Part shown: piece after piece, positions 44,864 to 54,908 of the stretch | Layout of the letters: each line of letters starts with the position of its first letter | How positions within the stretch are numbered: the first letter of the stretch is position 1 | Assembly (NCBI GenBank): GCA_029449245.1 | Contig: JANATF010000007.1 | Coordinates: 1,798,001-1,862,000, forward strand | Source: Mortierella alpina | Taxonomy: Eukaryota; Mortierellomycota; Mortierellomycetes; Mortierellales; Mortierellaceae | Direction: 5' to 3' | DNA: 64,000 nt | The notes under the pieces: generated by a model | What the model was told of the DNA's origin: nothing | Databases searched by the model: none | Seen by the model: the letters and a program-made list of their open reading frames with translations, nothing else | Made by a program: the position numbers and the translations under genes

Positions 44864-47032
44864 ATGGAGCCTGTCTCAGTCCCACGTCCAGGGCAACATC
44901 CCTACCGTCCACCACCTGGGGCCATCTATGCTCAGCAACTTCACCACCAGGGACCATGCGCTCTCAACACTCTCACGGGCACTCGTCGCTCGATTGAGAT
45001 GGTTTTTCATGGCATTCAAGCTATTATCAGCGCATACACCATCTACTACATCCTGTACACCATCCACTTTCAAACGTCGCATGGTTATTTTTCAGGCAGC
45101 GCTTGGTTCCTGTTTTATTCCAGCGCCCTCTCCCTTCTAGGCGCGGTCTGCTATGGATTCCTGGCATGGTGGACACGTACGGCAGCGATCAAAGAAGCAA
45201 CTATCGCCTCCATGAGATTTCGACTACAGCGTAGAGTGGATATAGAGCCCCTGCAGAAAGAATCCGAAGCATTATTGCCCTCCACGGACAAGAAGATTCG
45301 ATTCGCAGCGTTTATGCTTTCCCGCCAGCCACGCGCTTGGATTCTCCTTGGTCTTGTGGGATTGACAGCCATTGCAGCTTTCGTTCAGGGGTATAGGATC
45401 AGGAACGGGACCGACTGTGGCCTGTACGAGGAACCACTGCGTAGGTTTTGTGAGTCAACGCTCGCGGCCGTCGGAGCTCTGTTCATATCGAGCGTGCTGT
45501 GGATGCTTTGGCTCGCGTTCTGGTTCATCGTGTCGTCTTCGAGCACACGACGTGCAACGAGTGACAGCCGTGGTCGTTTAAACGAGGGTCAGTACCTTGG
45601 GGAGATGACGCGCATGGAGGGAGGAGCGCGATCATTTCAAGCCATGAGGACAGCGAATGTAGCTGCGGGTGCATGGGGTTCATTGCACACAAGTGGGATC
45701 AGCCAATCTGTGACAGCCGCGGGAGGCCAGCCATTCGACAGTTATCGGCGCGCGGGTTCAGAGCAAGAGAGAGACACTGCTGGCGTCCGCATCGGTGAAG
45801 GTAGCGACAGCAACAGCAACAGCAACACGGCGTATTCCTCGTTGAGGTCCCAGCGACATGTCCAGATCAATATGTCTGAGCAGCCTCAAGACGCAAAGCC
45901 AGAGCTTGATGACTCTCCACCTTTCCATTCAATTGAGCTTGATGAGGAAAGTGGCGGGGCATCCAAGGCTGCAGAGTTTGATATTTCAGGCACAGTAACG
46001 CCAGTCAGACGGTCGCGATCGGTGGACCTTCAAGGAGGAGCTGTTCAAGCGCCAGAAAAAGTATCTGGCCATTCCAACACTCTACCGAGGACGCGCCATT
46101 CAGTGCTGTTTTCTGAAGTACCGCTTCCCTCGCCTGAGAATCAACTACAGGGCCAGCGCGAGTTTGAGAGGCTCATGCACGAGCACCTACAAGCCATAGG
46201 TGCGATCCGACCAGAATCTGTCGCTGACGAGGGGATGGTAGTGGCAAGAAGCATCGACTGTAGCCATGGCGACTCTCAACGGTCAAAGATCTCTCTTGAG
46301 AAAGTGTTCAGTCCAATTGTGCCTGCAAAGGAGACAGTCAAGAGCGGCGATAATGGCACTGCTGATCTTCGCATGTCCGTGTCTTCGCCGAACCTGCGAG
46401 GGCTTCAAAAGGCGACGACATCAAGTATCAAGGCGATATTAGGCCCATTCGTGCCGTTGTCCATGAATGCCTCTCGGAGCAGTACTGGTGGTCAACGCAG
46501 TAGGTCAGAGTATAATCATTTACATCCCATGCGGTCCAGTACCTTGCCGATCTTGGATGCCAGCAGCGACGATCTTCTTCCTCGACCCAGCTCCGTCTCC
46601 ATCGGGCCTGGAATATCCTCTCCACGCTCGTTAGCTAGGACTGGTCATTTTAGCATGCCTGCTGTGAACGTTGGTGGAGGTGCAAGACCGACATCGACCT
46701 CGTCCGAGTACTCGCTTCTGAGCCCACAAGACCAGCACCGTCTTCAAAAGTTTTGGGAAGGGAAATTGCCGTATCCCCCACCACCGTCACCCACGCTGAC
46801 AAAGATGACGAGGACAAGGATTTGCTCATCGCAGCAGCCGCAGACTGAAGGGTCGCCGCGGTTTTCTGTGTCGCTGTTTCCTGATCTGAATCAAATGGAG
46901 AAGGAGAAGATTCTCAAGAGGACGTCGCAAGTGTTTTCGCTGCAACAGCCCCAGATCCGCCAGCTTGTGCGTCAAAAGTCGCAAGCGCACCTGCCGCCCG
47001 TACCGTTGCAGGAGGATCAGGAAGAGGAGTGA
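44864..47032 (+). CDS. Four-TM membrane protein with long Ser-rich tail
   Basis: 722 aa, single exon from the ATG at 44864 (MEPVSVPRPGQHPYRPPP). Four membrane helices are placed at about 47-67, 79-104, 159-177 and 200-224, with a basic loop between 2 and 3 (RFRLQRRVDIEPLQKES) and a short loop with two cysteines before helix 4 (NGTDCGLYEEPLRRFCES). This is a MARVEL-like arrangement, but I cannot prove membership. The remaining 490 residues are a Ser/Pro/Arg-rich cytosolic tail with many RxxS-type phosphosite contexts (RRSRSVD, RQKSQAH). The far end carries FWEGKLPYPPPPSPT and FPDLNQMEKEKILKRTSQVF, which look ordered. Function unknown. Confidence 0.75.
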   Translation: MEPVSVPRPGQHPYRPPPGAIYAQQLHHQGPCALNTLTGTRRSIEMVFHGIQAIISAYTIYYILYTIHFQTSHGYFSGSAWFLFYSSALSLLGAVCYGFLAWWTRTAAIKEATIASMRFRLQRRVDIEPLQKESEALLPSTDKKIRFAAFMLSRQPRAWILLGLVGLTAIAAFVQGYRIRNGTDCGLYEEPLRRFCESTLAAVGALFISSVLWMLWLAFWFIVSSSSTRRATSDSRGRLNEGQYLGEMTRMEGGARSFQAMRTANVAAGAWGSLHTSGISQSVTAAGGQPFDSYRRAGSEQERDTAGVRIGEGSDSNSNSNTAYSSLRSQRHVQINMSEQPQDAKPELDDSPPFHSIELDEESGGASKAAEFDISGTVTPVRRSRSVDLQGGAVQAPEKVSGHSNTLPRTRHSVLFSEVPLPSPENQLQGQREFERLMHEHLQAIGAIRPESVADEGMVVARSIDCSHGDSQRSKISLEKVFSPIVPAKETVKSGDNGTADLRMSVSSPNLRGLQKATTSSIKAILGPFVPLSMNASRSSTGGQRSRSEYNHLHPMRSSTLPILDASSDDLLPRPSSVSIGPGISSPRSLARTGHFSMPAVNVGGGARPTSTSSEYSLLSPQDQHRLQKFWEGKLPYPPPPSPTLTKMTRTRICSSQQPQTEGSPRFSVSLFPDLNQMEKEKILKRTSQVFSLQQPQIRQLVRQKSQAHLPPVPLQEDQEEE

Positions 47033-47756
47033 AGAGACCTTTTTTGTAATCTATCATAGTACAGTACTTGGTTATTTTACGTTTTTTTTGCATAGACGAC
47101 CGAGCAATACATAGTTTCGATGAACGCGTCGCCCTTGCGTCTGCATCGTTTTCGATCAGAAGGAACCCAAAACACCCGAGTCGGTGCCGATCATCCGTTC
47201 TTTGCTTCCCCTCTGAGCTGCTTTCATGTTTCTACGAGCATGATGGAGGGTCAGTGCGATAAGCCTGAAGTTGAGCTGCGGTTGCGTGCGTCCACCGCTC
47301 TAGTACTGATGGCTGCGCAGGACGCACTGCAAGATACAGGCCCACTTGGGATCCCCTGTAGGCTCCAATTCATTTTTTTCTATTGGGGTGGAACAAAGTA
47401 CGGTAGTCCCCCCCAAAAAGCGGTTGTCAGCGTCTTTGCATTCCGACCCTTTTTTTTTCTGTGCCTCGCCCACACTACCCATTCGGGATCACTCAGCTCA
47501 GCTCTTGACCTGCATGCAGAGTCGCGACTCGTCGTCCTGGAAGCCAAAAAAAGAAAAGAAGCGAGGCGAAAAGAAAACCACCTCTCCTCCGCATCCCTCT
47601 CTTTCTCTCTGTCTCTCAGCCCACATATTCCATCCATCCCCAAACCCAATTCGATCTTTCGACCTTTTCGACCTTCGTCATCGCCCGTCGACACTATCCA
47701 TTCCCCACTGGGCGTCATCCTTCCGCCAACCCGCCATCCTGCTGCAACGAATCCAG
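47033..47756. other. Intergenic, 0.7 kb, promoter of the RING gene
   Basis: A TACAGTAC element follows the upstream stop. The last 200 bp is CT-rich and is the probable leader of the RING gene. No coding sequence supported. Confidence 0.45.
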
Positions 47757-50683
47757 ATGCCCTTTGTAGAGACCCTGGAAGCATACTCCAGGGCACTCTA
47801 CCTGCCCCTGCGCGGATACATCCGCCGCCCGTTCCAGTTCGCCACAGAGGCCATACGGGACCATGTCCCCAAGACCCTCTGGGACATGCGCAGGGCTATG
47901 GAGCACACCGTCCTTGGATCCTCGCGCCTCGTCGGACCCTTTGATGGCTTTGGGTCCATCAATAGCCTCATGGCCAACAGCGGCAACAGCGACCTTGGCA
48001 CCACTCATAACGGCAGCACTGTGCGCTCCAACCATCCTGGCGCTGCAGGCGCCACTTCCACAGGCAATGGAGTAGGCTCGGCCGGAGCAAAGATGCTGCA
48101 AGTGCAACCGTCCATGATTCACTTCTTCACCAGTCCGTACTTTCTGCTTCTGTGCTTCATGGTAAGCAACCCAAAAAGTCTTTTTTTTTTGTGTGTGTGT
48201 GTGTGTCCTTCCTAGCCAAGGTTTGCACCATTCAACAATTCGGAAGAGTAAGAGAGTAAGCTCTCTTTCGACTAAACTGACCGATGATGTTTTCTCTAGA
48301 GCATTGTCATGAACAGGATCAATGCCATTGTTGCGCCCAGAAACCCCCACCCTTTGAAGCTGTCGGTCCGATTCGCGCTCAAGCTACCAGCCTTTTATCT
48401 GTTGATGAAAAGCGTCCTGATCACCCTTGCCCTTACGACTCAGGACCGGCCGACGCTGCCGCTTGTGTGGATGATATCGGGACTTCGGACGTCGTACGAC
48501 GAGTCGCATGCACTATGGCTCAGCTTTATCGCCATGGGCATCTCATGCACGATCGACTCGTTTATCGCCAACCTGCACTCGGCCGGGACGAGTGAGCACA
48601 CCATCAACATGCTGGAATGGGCGATCCTGTTCCACTTCACACCTTTTGGCCAGGATATCCTCATTATCTCGCTGATCCAAGTCTGCCAGTTGCTGTCTCT
48701 CCAGTTCCTGAGCCTATCCAGCAGAGGCAAGAACTATCGCTTGATCGTGACCACTTTCTGGGGCGTGCTGGATCTCGCGCACTTTGCTCATGCGGTGTAT
48801 TATCGGTCGAGTACCTATCCATCACTGCAGTTGCTGACAAGACTTCCAGAGGTCGTTGTTATTCTCATGGTCGGCATATCGGTATGTTGGCAGATCATTC
48901 GTGAGGGACGGTGGAACGTATTCTCTCTTTATCTAGACGTTTTGTTATGCGGACTCTGCTGTGCAACTGCATATTGACGAACCGGTTTTTGCTGGATGGG
49001 AACTTGTTTATAGATGACGCTGCATGCGCTAACCTATATCGTGACAGGAGGCAATGTCAGGAGGCAGATGTTTGATCCTCGGGTGATGCCGACCATGGAT
49101 GAAGAGTACGGACTGGCAGTGTTCAAACTTGGCAGGGCATGCATGGAAGCCACGCAGGGGGTCGGACTCCGTAACGAGGTCGATGCCGTTGTTGTTCCTC
49201 TCGGGACCATTCTGGACAGGAAGCAACTCAAAAAGTACAAGTCTGCTATGCAGTCATCATCGTCTACTGACCCATCTCAGAGCCAAAATGCATTGTCTTC
49301 CCTTCCATATGGATCTGGACAACAACGGCAGGGAGTTCCGGCTTCAGGATTCGCGAATGAGATGGCGGATATTGTCGAAACACCAGGTCAGAGACGACAA
49401 CAGATTTCGAGACGACGACAGCGATTTAATGTGATGAAGGCCTTCTTCCAGAGCAGTGCTAGTCTGGTGGCAGAAGTGGCTCGTGGCCTTTATAACAGAG
49501 TTGCCCCTGTGCGCTTCCAACGACCTTCCCCCAGATCAGAAGCTGGCTCGAGGATGTACATGCAAGAGTATATTCAGCTCAGGGCGACGATAGAGGAGGC
49601 ATTAGAGCGAGCACGACAGAGAAGGGATGAGGAAGAACAGTCTTTTCAGCAGCAGTTGACAGAGGCTTTTGGTGAAGTGGATGATGAGGTTATTTACAAG
49701 GATTTCCTTACGAGGGAGTTTACCTTGTCAGACGACGAGCAGGACGAGTATGATGGTGACTATCTGGGCCAAGATCAGGATACTGAAGATGGAGAAGAGG
49801 AAAAGGAGGAGGAGGACAGAGAAAACGATGATCATGATACCGAGAGCGACAGTGCACAGCCTGCTGGCCAGGAGTCTGAGTCTGACGTTGGTGAGATCAA
49901 ATCGTATGGAATAAGACGCCGCAACTACAGCGACAGCGACAGTGATTCTGACGATCATGTCGACCAAGAAGCCTTTAGACAGATGTCGCCATGGCGAGCC
50001 TTGGGCTCGATACAGGATTTCTTCTTGGACACATCGTTCATGAGCATTTCCTTGTCTGGCAGGATGCAGGAGACACCTCTCACTCGATCACAGCACCGCC
50101 TCAACATGAGCGGAGCCAGGGATTTTGAGCAGCAACAACAAGAAGCTATTGAGTATGAGAACAGTCAGGATGCAGGAAGCGCGCATGATGGTCGCGTGGG
50201 GTTCGGACGGCTATCGCGGAAAATCAGAGGATCTTCAGGTGAACCTGACAACAGAGCGTTACTTGCCATTTTGCGCAAGTACAGGAAAAGGGCTCTTGGA
50301 GAGGCGTCATCACCGGCGAATGATGGCTCTAGCAGCAACAACATGTCACCACCGCCACTGGCGCAGGCCTCAAGTCCCGAGATGAGCGCGATCTACAGCC
50401 GGATGTTGTGTGTGGTGTGTCAGTCAGAGCCGAGGGGTGTGATTTTGCGGCCCTGTCGTTGTCTTGCACTTTGCAATGAGTGTCGTGAAGTGATGGCTTC
50501 AAGGGTATGTATTAGTTTGTTGCACAAGGCGCCCTCTATTCTCCCGTAAATGAAGGGGGCTAACCAACAGGGGATGCTAACATCTTTATCTGTGCGATCA
50601 CATTTTGTTTCCTATAGCGGTTCAAGCAGTGTCCTTGCTGTCGAAGCGACGTTCAGGGCTTTTCCAAAATATACCTGCCCTGA
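47757..50683 (+). CDS. Membrane RING E3 ubiquitin ligase, Asi1/Asi3-like
   Basis: 866 aa from exons 47757-48161, 48300-48938, 49014-50504 and 50618-50683, phases matching. The second intron needs a weak GTTTTG donor. Several helices occupy about residues 120-370 (SPYFLLLCFMSIV, LLMKSVLITLAL, WLSFIAMGISC, LEVVVILMVGISV-like segments, YIVTGG). An acidic, disordered region follows, with EEEKEEEDREND-like runs and DSDSDSDD. The C-terminal RING at about 814-857 reads CVVC, CRCLALCNEC, CPCC, then FSKIYLP at the very end. That RING, and its position at the extreme C-terminus of a polytopic protein, match yeast Asi1/Asi3. Those act in inner-nuclear-membrane degradation of misplaced or misfolded membrane proteins. 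Orthology is likely but not proven. Confidence 0.82.
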
Positions 50684-50721
50684 GTATGAGATGTTGCGCA
50701 GAGCACTTGAAATAGCAAATG

Positions 50722-50727
50722 AATAAA
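50722..50727 (+). terminator. AATAAA polyadenylation signal of the RING gene
   Basis: AATAAA 38 bp after the stop, inside the 112-bp gap before the convergent borealin-like gene. Confidence 0.5.
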
Positions 50728-50795
50728 AATGAGAATATACAGAGGGTGAACTAAACCTCGGCCTCTGATGGCGCAGAAGCTCTGCAAGAGTTTTA

Positions 50796-51946
50796 TTATT
50801 CTCGAGTACTTTGTCGAGGTCGTTCCACGAATGGCTTTGCAGTCGATCTAGCAAGGCTATGGGCGTCCACGGGGTATGGTCTGTGCCGGACAGAATGTTG
50901 TAATGGCCTACCACTGTTGCTGCTGCTAGAACCACCTCCCCCTTGACTTGCATCCATGTTCTTTTGTTGTTGCTGCCAAAGAATGTCGGACGATCCTTGA
51001 TGTTCCCGCCTCCTACTGGGACAAAAATAGTCTGTTTTGGTTAGAAAAATATTCGCGTCCGCAACTGATATCGAAGATGAAAAAAAGCAAAGTCTGTGCG
51101 GCGTGTGTGTGTGTGTGCGTGTGTTCTTTTTGTTCACCTTTTTTGTTCCGTCATGCCGAGGGCGTGCAAGAAGGTCGTGTTGGCAAGAGTTTTGTTCATG
51201 GCTTGGCGCTCCAGGTATTCTTTTGCATTGCCGTTGTAGGTGAGCCAGTACTCCTCGACGCTCATGGCCCGGATGGCAGCTGGGAGACGATTGATTTCGG
51301 CTTCACTTCGGAACTTTAGAGAGTTGGTCAGGACGCCAATGGAGGCTCGCAGTTTTTGTATCCTGTCCAGTGCTAAAAGTTTTTTTCGAGTTGTCGTTAG
51401 GGAATGGAAGATGAGTTTTCCTAGCGACGGGTATTCCCTCGTCTTTTCTTTTTTTAATAAATTGCTCTGGGCTGAGGCTGCTGCCTACTTACTTTCAATC
51501 TCGAGGTTTTCGACGGCGGCCTGGCGTTGGTTTTGGGTGAGGTAAATTAGTGGATTTTCCGGTTCGGGGGAAGAGTCGCGTAGATGGGAATCTGCTGGAT
51601 CGTCTGTGTTGCTGCTGTTGCGGTAGTAGGCGGTGATGGATTTGCTATTGCTCCTGTCGATGTGGTCGTGGTCTCTCCTGTCAAAGGCTGCTGCGATGGA
51701 TTTGTTGGACAGCGAGTGTGTGGTTGGGGAATAGGGTGCTGGGATGGTGTCGGACTCGAGTGGTGCTGTTGAGGTTGCCAGGGCTTTTGTTATTGCAGCG
51801 GCGATGGCGGTGTTGGTGGTGCTGGTAGTAGTGGAGGAGGTGTCATGAAATGGGTTGGGTAGGTTACGGGTGGACTGGTAGCTGGCGGACGGCGGAAAGG
51901 GTCGCCTCGGTTGCTTGACGGGCGAATTGAGGTTGATGCGCGCCAT
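50796..51946 (-). CDS. Borealin-like protein (Nbl1 N-terminal domain)
   Basis: 301 aa from exons 51946-51493, 51372-51138 and 51012-50796, phases matching. Borealin/Nbl1 bundles with INCENP and survivin to place Aurora B kinase at centromeres. The family's three-helix segment is at about 144-215: AVENLEIETLDRIQKLRAS, then LTNSLKFRSEAEINRLPAAIR and AMSVEEYW. This matches the pattern NLE.E...R...LR......SL..R.E..I.R.P.A.R of Nbl1. Residues 1-140 are Ser/Thr/Pro/Asn-rich and disordered, and the C-terminal 80 residues are Gln/Ser/Arg-rich. Yeast Nbl1 is much smaller, so this is an extended form. The frame continues upstream of 51946, but that stretch reads as non-coding. The family assignment is by eye only. 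Confidence 0.6.
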
Positions 51947-52346
51947 GTGTGCTCCCGTGTGCTCGTGTGTGTTCCTGCCTGCTCCTGTGTGTTCCTCTGA
52001 GCTCCTGCGTTGTGCGGGATCCCTGTGTCTGCGCGTGTGATTTCGCTTGTCGATGGCGAATGCGAGGTGCTTGGATGATCTGAAGACAAAAGAGTCGGAA
52101 TGTGACGTATCATCAAGGTCGCTTTTGAAGTTTCCATTGCCCCCGTGCGCCTCTCGTTTCCCTTTTTCTTTCACGCCCACCACTCGTGATAGAACACGAT
52201 CCCTCTTCCTTTTTTTCTCTGCCTCCTCTATTCTGAATGACCACACCTTCTTGTACTTGTCTTTGAGTCCTTGCACCTGATTCCCGCATCACCCTCCCTG
52301 CTACTCCTGTGCTCAACTCCCCCACAGACACCATCCACCCGAGACC
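51947..52346. promoter_or_regulatory. Divergent promoter, borealin-like / lunapark
   Basis: 400 bp. It holds repeated TGTGTGCTCC-like words near the borealin side and a CT-rich leader before lunapark. No TATA box seen. Confidence 0.4.
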
Positions 52347-54648
52347 ATGGGAGGACTTCTCTCTCGATTGCGTCAGGTACACGTTCATAATCCACTCTGC
52401 ACCAAGGCCCTGTGCATCCATTTCTTGCCCTCCTATTAGTTCGCAACGTCCCTAGTCCTGTTTTGTTAGCGCTTATATTTCATGAAGCATACCAACGTGC
52501 ACAGCTGTACAGGTCAAGAGCGCATTGTCGTGTGTGGTCGTGGGCCTTTTGGCTAGCATTGAGAGCAGACGTCTTTCCCCAACAGTTACAGGCATATGCC
52601 ATTGCCACCACCCACAAAAAAGCCAGGATTGCGACCCTGGAGTTTCCCTCGTGAAGATGAAGGCTGCACACTCAACGGACACGTATTCGCATGCTGCAGA
52701 GTTATTAATATCCACCTGCTTGCCGTTCACTTGAATATTAGAGCAATGACTCTGACTACGAAAAGATTCTCTACGACCTGGACAGCAACATCAGGAAGGC
52801 TGAATTGCGACTCTCGGCTATCAATCTCCGGGAAAGGCGACTGCTGAGTCTCTGGCTGATATACTCTGTCCTAGCCTGGATCGTCTACGTGGCGGTCTTT
52901 GGCCTCTTCCTGCACCCACAGCATTACGACGACGCTCAGGCGTGGGCGATTGCCTTTGCACCGGTGGTTCTTGGACTCCCGCTGTAAGTGCTATCAGGCG
53001 AGGATTAGTCTATTTTATTTTTTTTGCCCGTTCACTCCTCTGCGTGTGTGCGCGTGAATGATGTTTGTATTGTGTCAAGGTGGACCGTTTTTCCACCTCT
53101 CGCCACTGACATCATGCTGCGTGGTTATTACTTATTGGACTAGGGTCTACGTCGGCCGATCCCTCATTACAGTATGGTACAAGCGCGCAAAGTCCAACGA
53201 AGGTGAGCATCGCTGTCGAAAGCTCAAGTTTATGATAAGGAGACGACTGAGCATCATGGTGTAGCCTCTTTTCGACACTCACCAGACAATGGTGCCTCCT
53301 GCTTTTCATACTTTTTCTCACAATTTCCTACTCTCAATTGCTCTTGCATTGAACTCTATGCAGAGTCTCAACTGAACGTGCTGCGAGCAGATCAGAGGCT
53401 CAAGGTCGAAGAGCTCAAGAAAAAGACTGCCTACTACTCTACAAAGACTCTTCTGGAACGCTACGATGTAAGGTGAACCTAGCCTGGCCTTGGTGAACCT
53501 CTATGCAACTTACCTATGGTCCTTTCTAATACCAGATCGCCTTTTATTGAATGATTATCAGTCCTCTTCCCAGCACCAACGGTCCAATGGATCACGGCCG
53601 ATAGGACCAGACGGCCGACCTATGCCAACAGCTCAGAATGGACAACCACGACCCCAGCAGCCTAACATGATGGATCCTGGATTGAGACAAAGACAAGGAT
53701 TGGGCGTCACGAACGCAGAGGGCGTTCCTATTGGTCAACGTCCGTTGGGTCTGTCCGCAGGTATGCACCTTCAGCATCCATCACATGGCCCCCAGGGCCT
53801 GAGAGGGCCCCAGGGACCCTACGGACCTTCGCAACAACCTTTTGGACCCGGACAGCCTCGCCACAACAATGCAATGCCACCTCCTCCTGGCGCGTCCCAC
53901 AACGAAAAGCATTGGTATGACAGGATTGTGGATGTCATTGTTGGAGACGAGGGGCCTGAAACCAAGTACGCACTTATTTGCGCCCAATGCTTCGCTCACA
54001 ACGGTCTTGCTTTGCCCCATGAGATCGAGGATATCCGTAAGTCAACACGGCGTACTTTGTCGTGCCTCGCGCTCTTGTCTTGGAACTTTACGTAGCGTGA
54101 TGCAGTAGACTCTAATGCGTGTCTCCATCTGTCTTTTAGAATACGTCTGTCCCAAGTGCAACTTTTTCAACCCCTCAAAGAGAAAAGCTCGCCTCTCTGA
54201 TGCTGGACTTCGCCCAATGACAAGCCCTGAAATGACGCTGCTCCAGGCCCAATCGAAGCCGCTGCCTGCCTCCCGAGACCCTTCCCCCACCCCCTCGAGG
54301 GATCGATTGCCTATCCGCGACCACCATACTTTGCAAAATGGAGGACCTGCATCAGGTCCAGGTCTTGCGCAGGGGAGTAGCCCCTCCCCTGTCAAAAGCT
54401 TGCCAAGGATTTCTGTGGATGGTCATCCTCAGCACTCTGACAATGAGGATCTAGAGCTTGTGAACAATTGGAACGATAGCGACGCTGATGGCCTTAGCCA
54501 TGATGAAGGAGACGATGACCGTGAGGATGCGGACTCTGACAATGCGCATGGATACGTTGTAGAGTCGGAGGTGAGCAAGGAGGAATCGAGCCCCTCAAAG
54601 GCCACCCGAGCCAAGACGAGAGCTACACGGAAATCCAAGCGTTCTTGA
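52347..54648 (+). CDS. LNP1: Lunapark (ER three-way junction protein)
   Basis: 472 aa from exons 52347-52376, 52742-52983, 53144-53202, 53364-53467, 53562-54036 and 54140-54648, phases matching. Lunapark stabilises three-way junctions of the tubular ER together with atlastin/Sey1 and reticulons. The first exon encodes only ten residues (MGGLLSRLRQ), including the N-myristoylation-like MGG start. A coiled coil (YEKILYDLDSNIRKAELRL) leads to two close membrane helices at about 40-95, then a second coiled coil (LNVLRADQRLKVEELKKK). A Gly/Pro/Gln-rich linker and the zinc ribbon follow. The ribbon has CAQC (Cys285, Cys288) with FAHNGLALP and CPKC (Cys307, Cys310) with NFFNPSKR, the Lnp signature. 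The tail is acidic with a basic end. Intron 1 is 365 nt, long for this locus. Confidence 0.95.
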
Positions 54649-54752
54649 GGGCCGTGCTCTACATGATGGAGACAGGCTTATACCAAGGATGTAAAAAAAA
54701 AAGGAACTGGGACGACTTTCACGACCTCATGTCTACATTAGGGATGGGAGCG

Positions 54753-54758
54753 AATAAA
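54753..54758 (+). terminator. AATAAA polyadenylation signal of lunapark
   Basis: AATAAA 105 bp after the lunapark stop. It lies inside the gap to the convergent Fanzor-like gene, so the two 3' ends may overlap. Confidence 0.4.
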
Positions 54759-54769
54759 TGTTAGCAAAG

Positions 54770-54813
54770 ATCGCTCGCTCGCTGGTCGCTCAACGCTCGC
54801 TCGTCGCTCTCGC
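54770..54813. repeat. CGCTCG-type short repeat array
   Basis: About 44 bp of TCGCT/CGCTCG units. The word AACGCTCGC at 54792-54800 recurs inverted as GCGAGCGTT at 60101-60109 and 60190-60198 on the other side of the Fanzor-like gene. Confidence 0.6.
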
Positions 54814-54908
54814 AGGTGAAAAGATGTACACTTACTGTAGAGGCATCCCCAGCCCGAAGGCCGGAAGACGCCCGTTATTCTACAAATTGTTGCGACGCTT
54901 CACGCCGC

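Larger units (their letters stand above)
54649..54908 (-). ncRNA. Candidate guide (omega) RNA region, 3' of the Fanzor-like gene
   Basis: In TnpB and Fanzor loci the guide RNA is commonly encoded at or just past the 3' end of the nuclease gene, on the same strand. Here that is this 260-bp gap. It contains a hairpin at 54847-54866 with a C(UUCG)G loop and a 6-bp stem, extendable by two G-U pairs. It also holds a GC-rich stretch of CGCTCG-type repeats at about 54770-54813. No transcript evidence exists. The assignment rests on position and structure only, and a simple 3' UTR is the default alternative. Confidence 0.2.

Noticed and set aside
51947-52276. N-terminal extension of the borealin-like protein
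   Set aside because: The frame is open upstream of 51946, but the translation is repetitive TG/CA-derived text and overlaps the divergent promoter.
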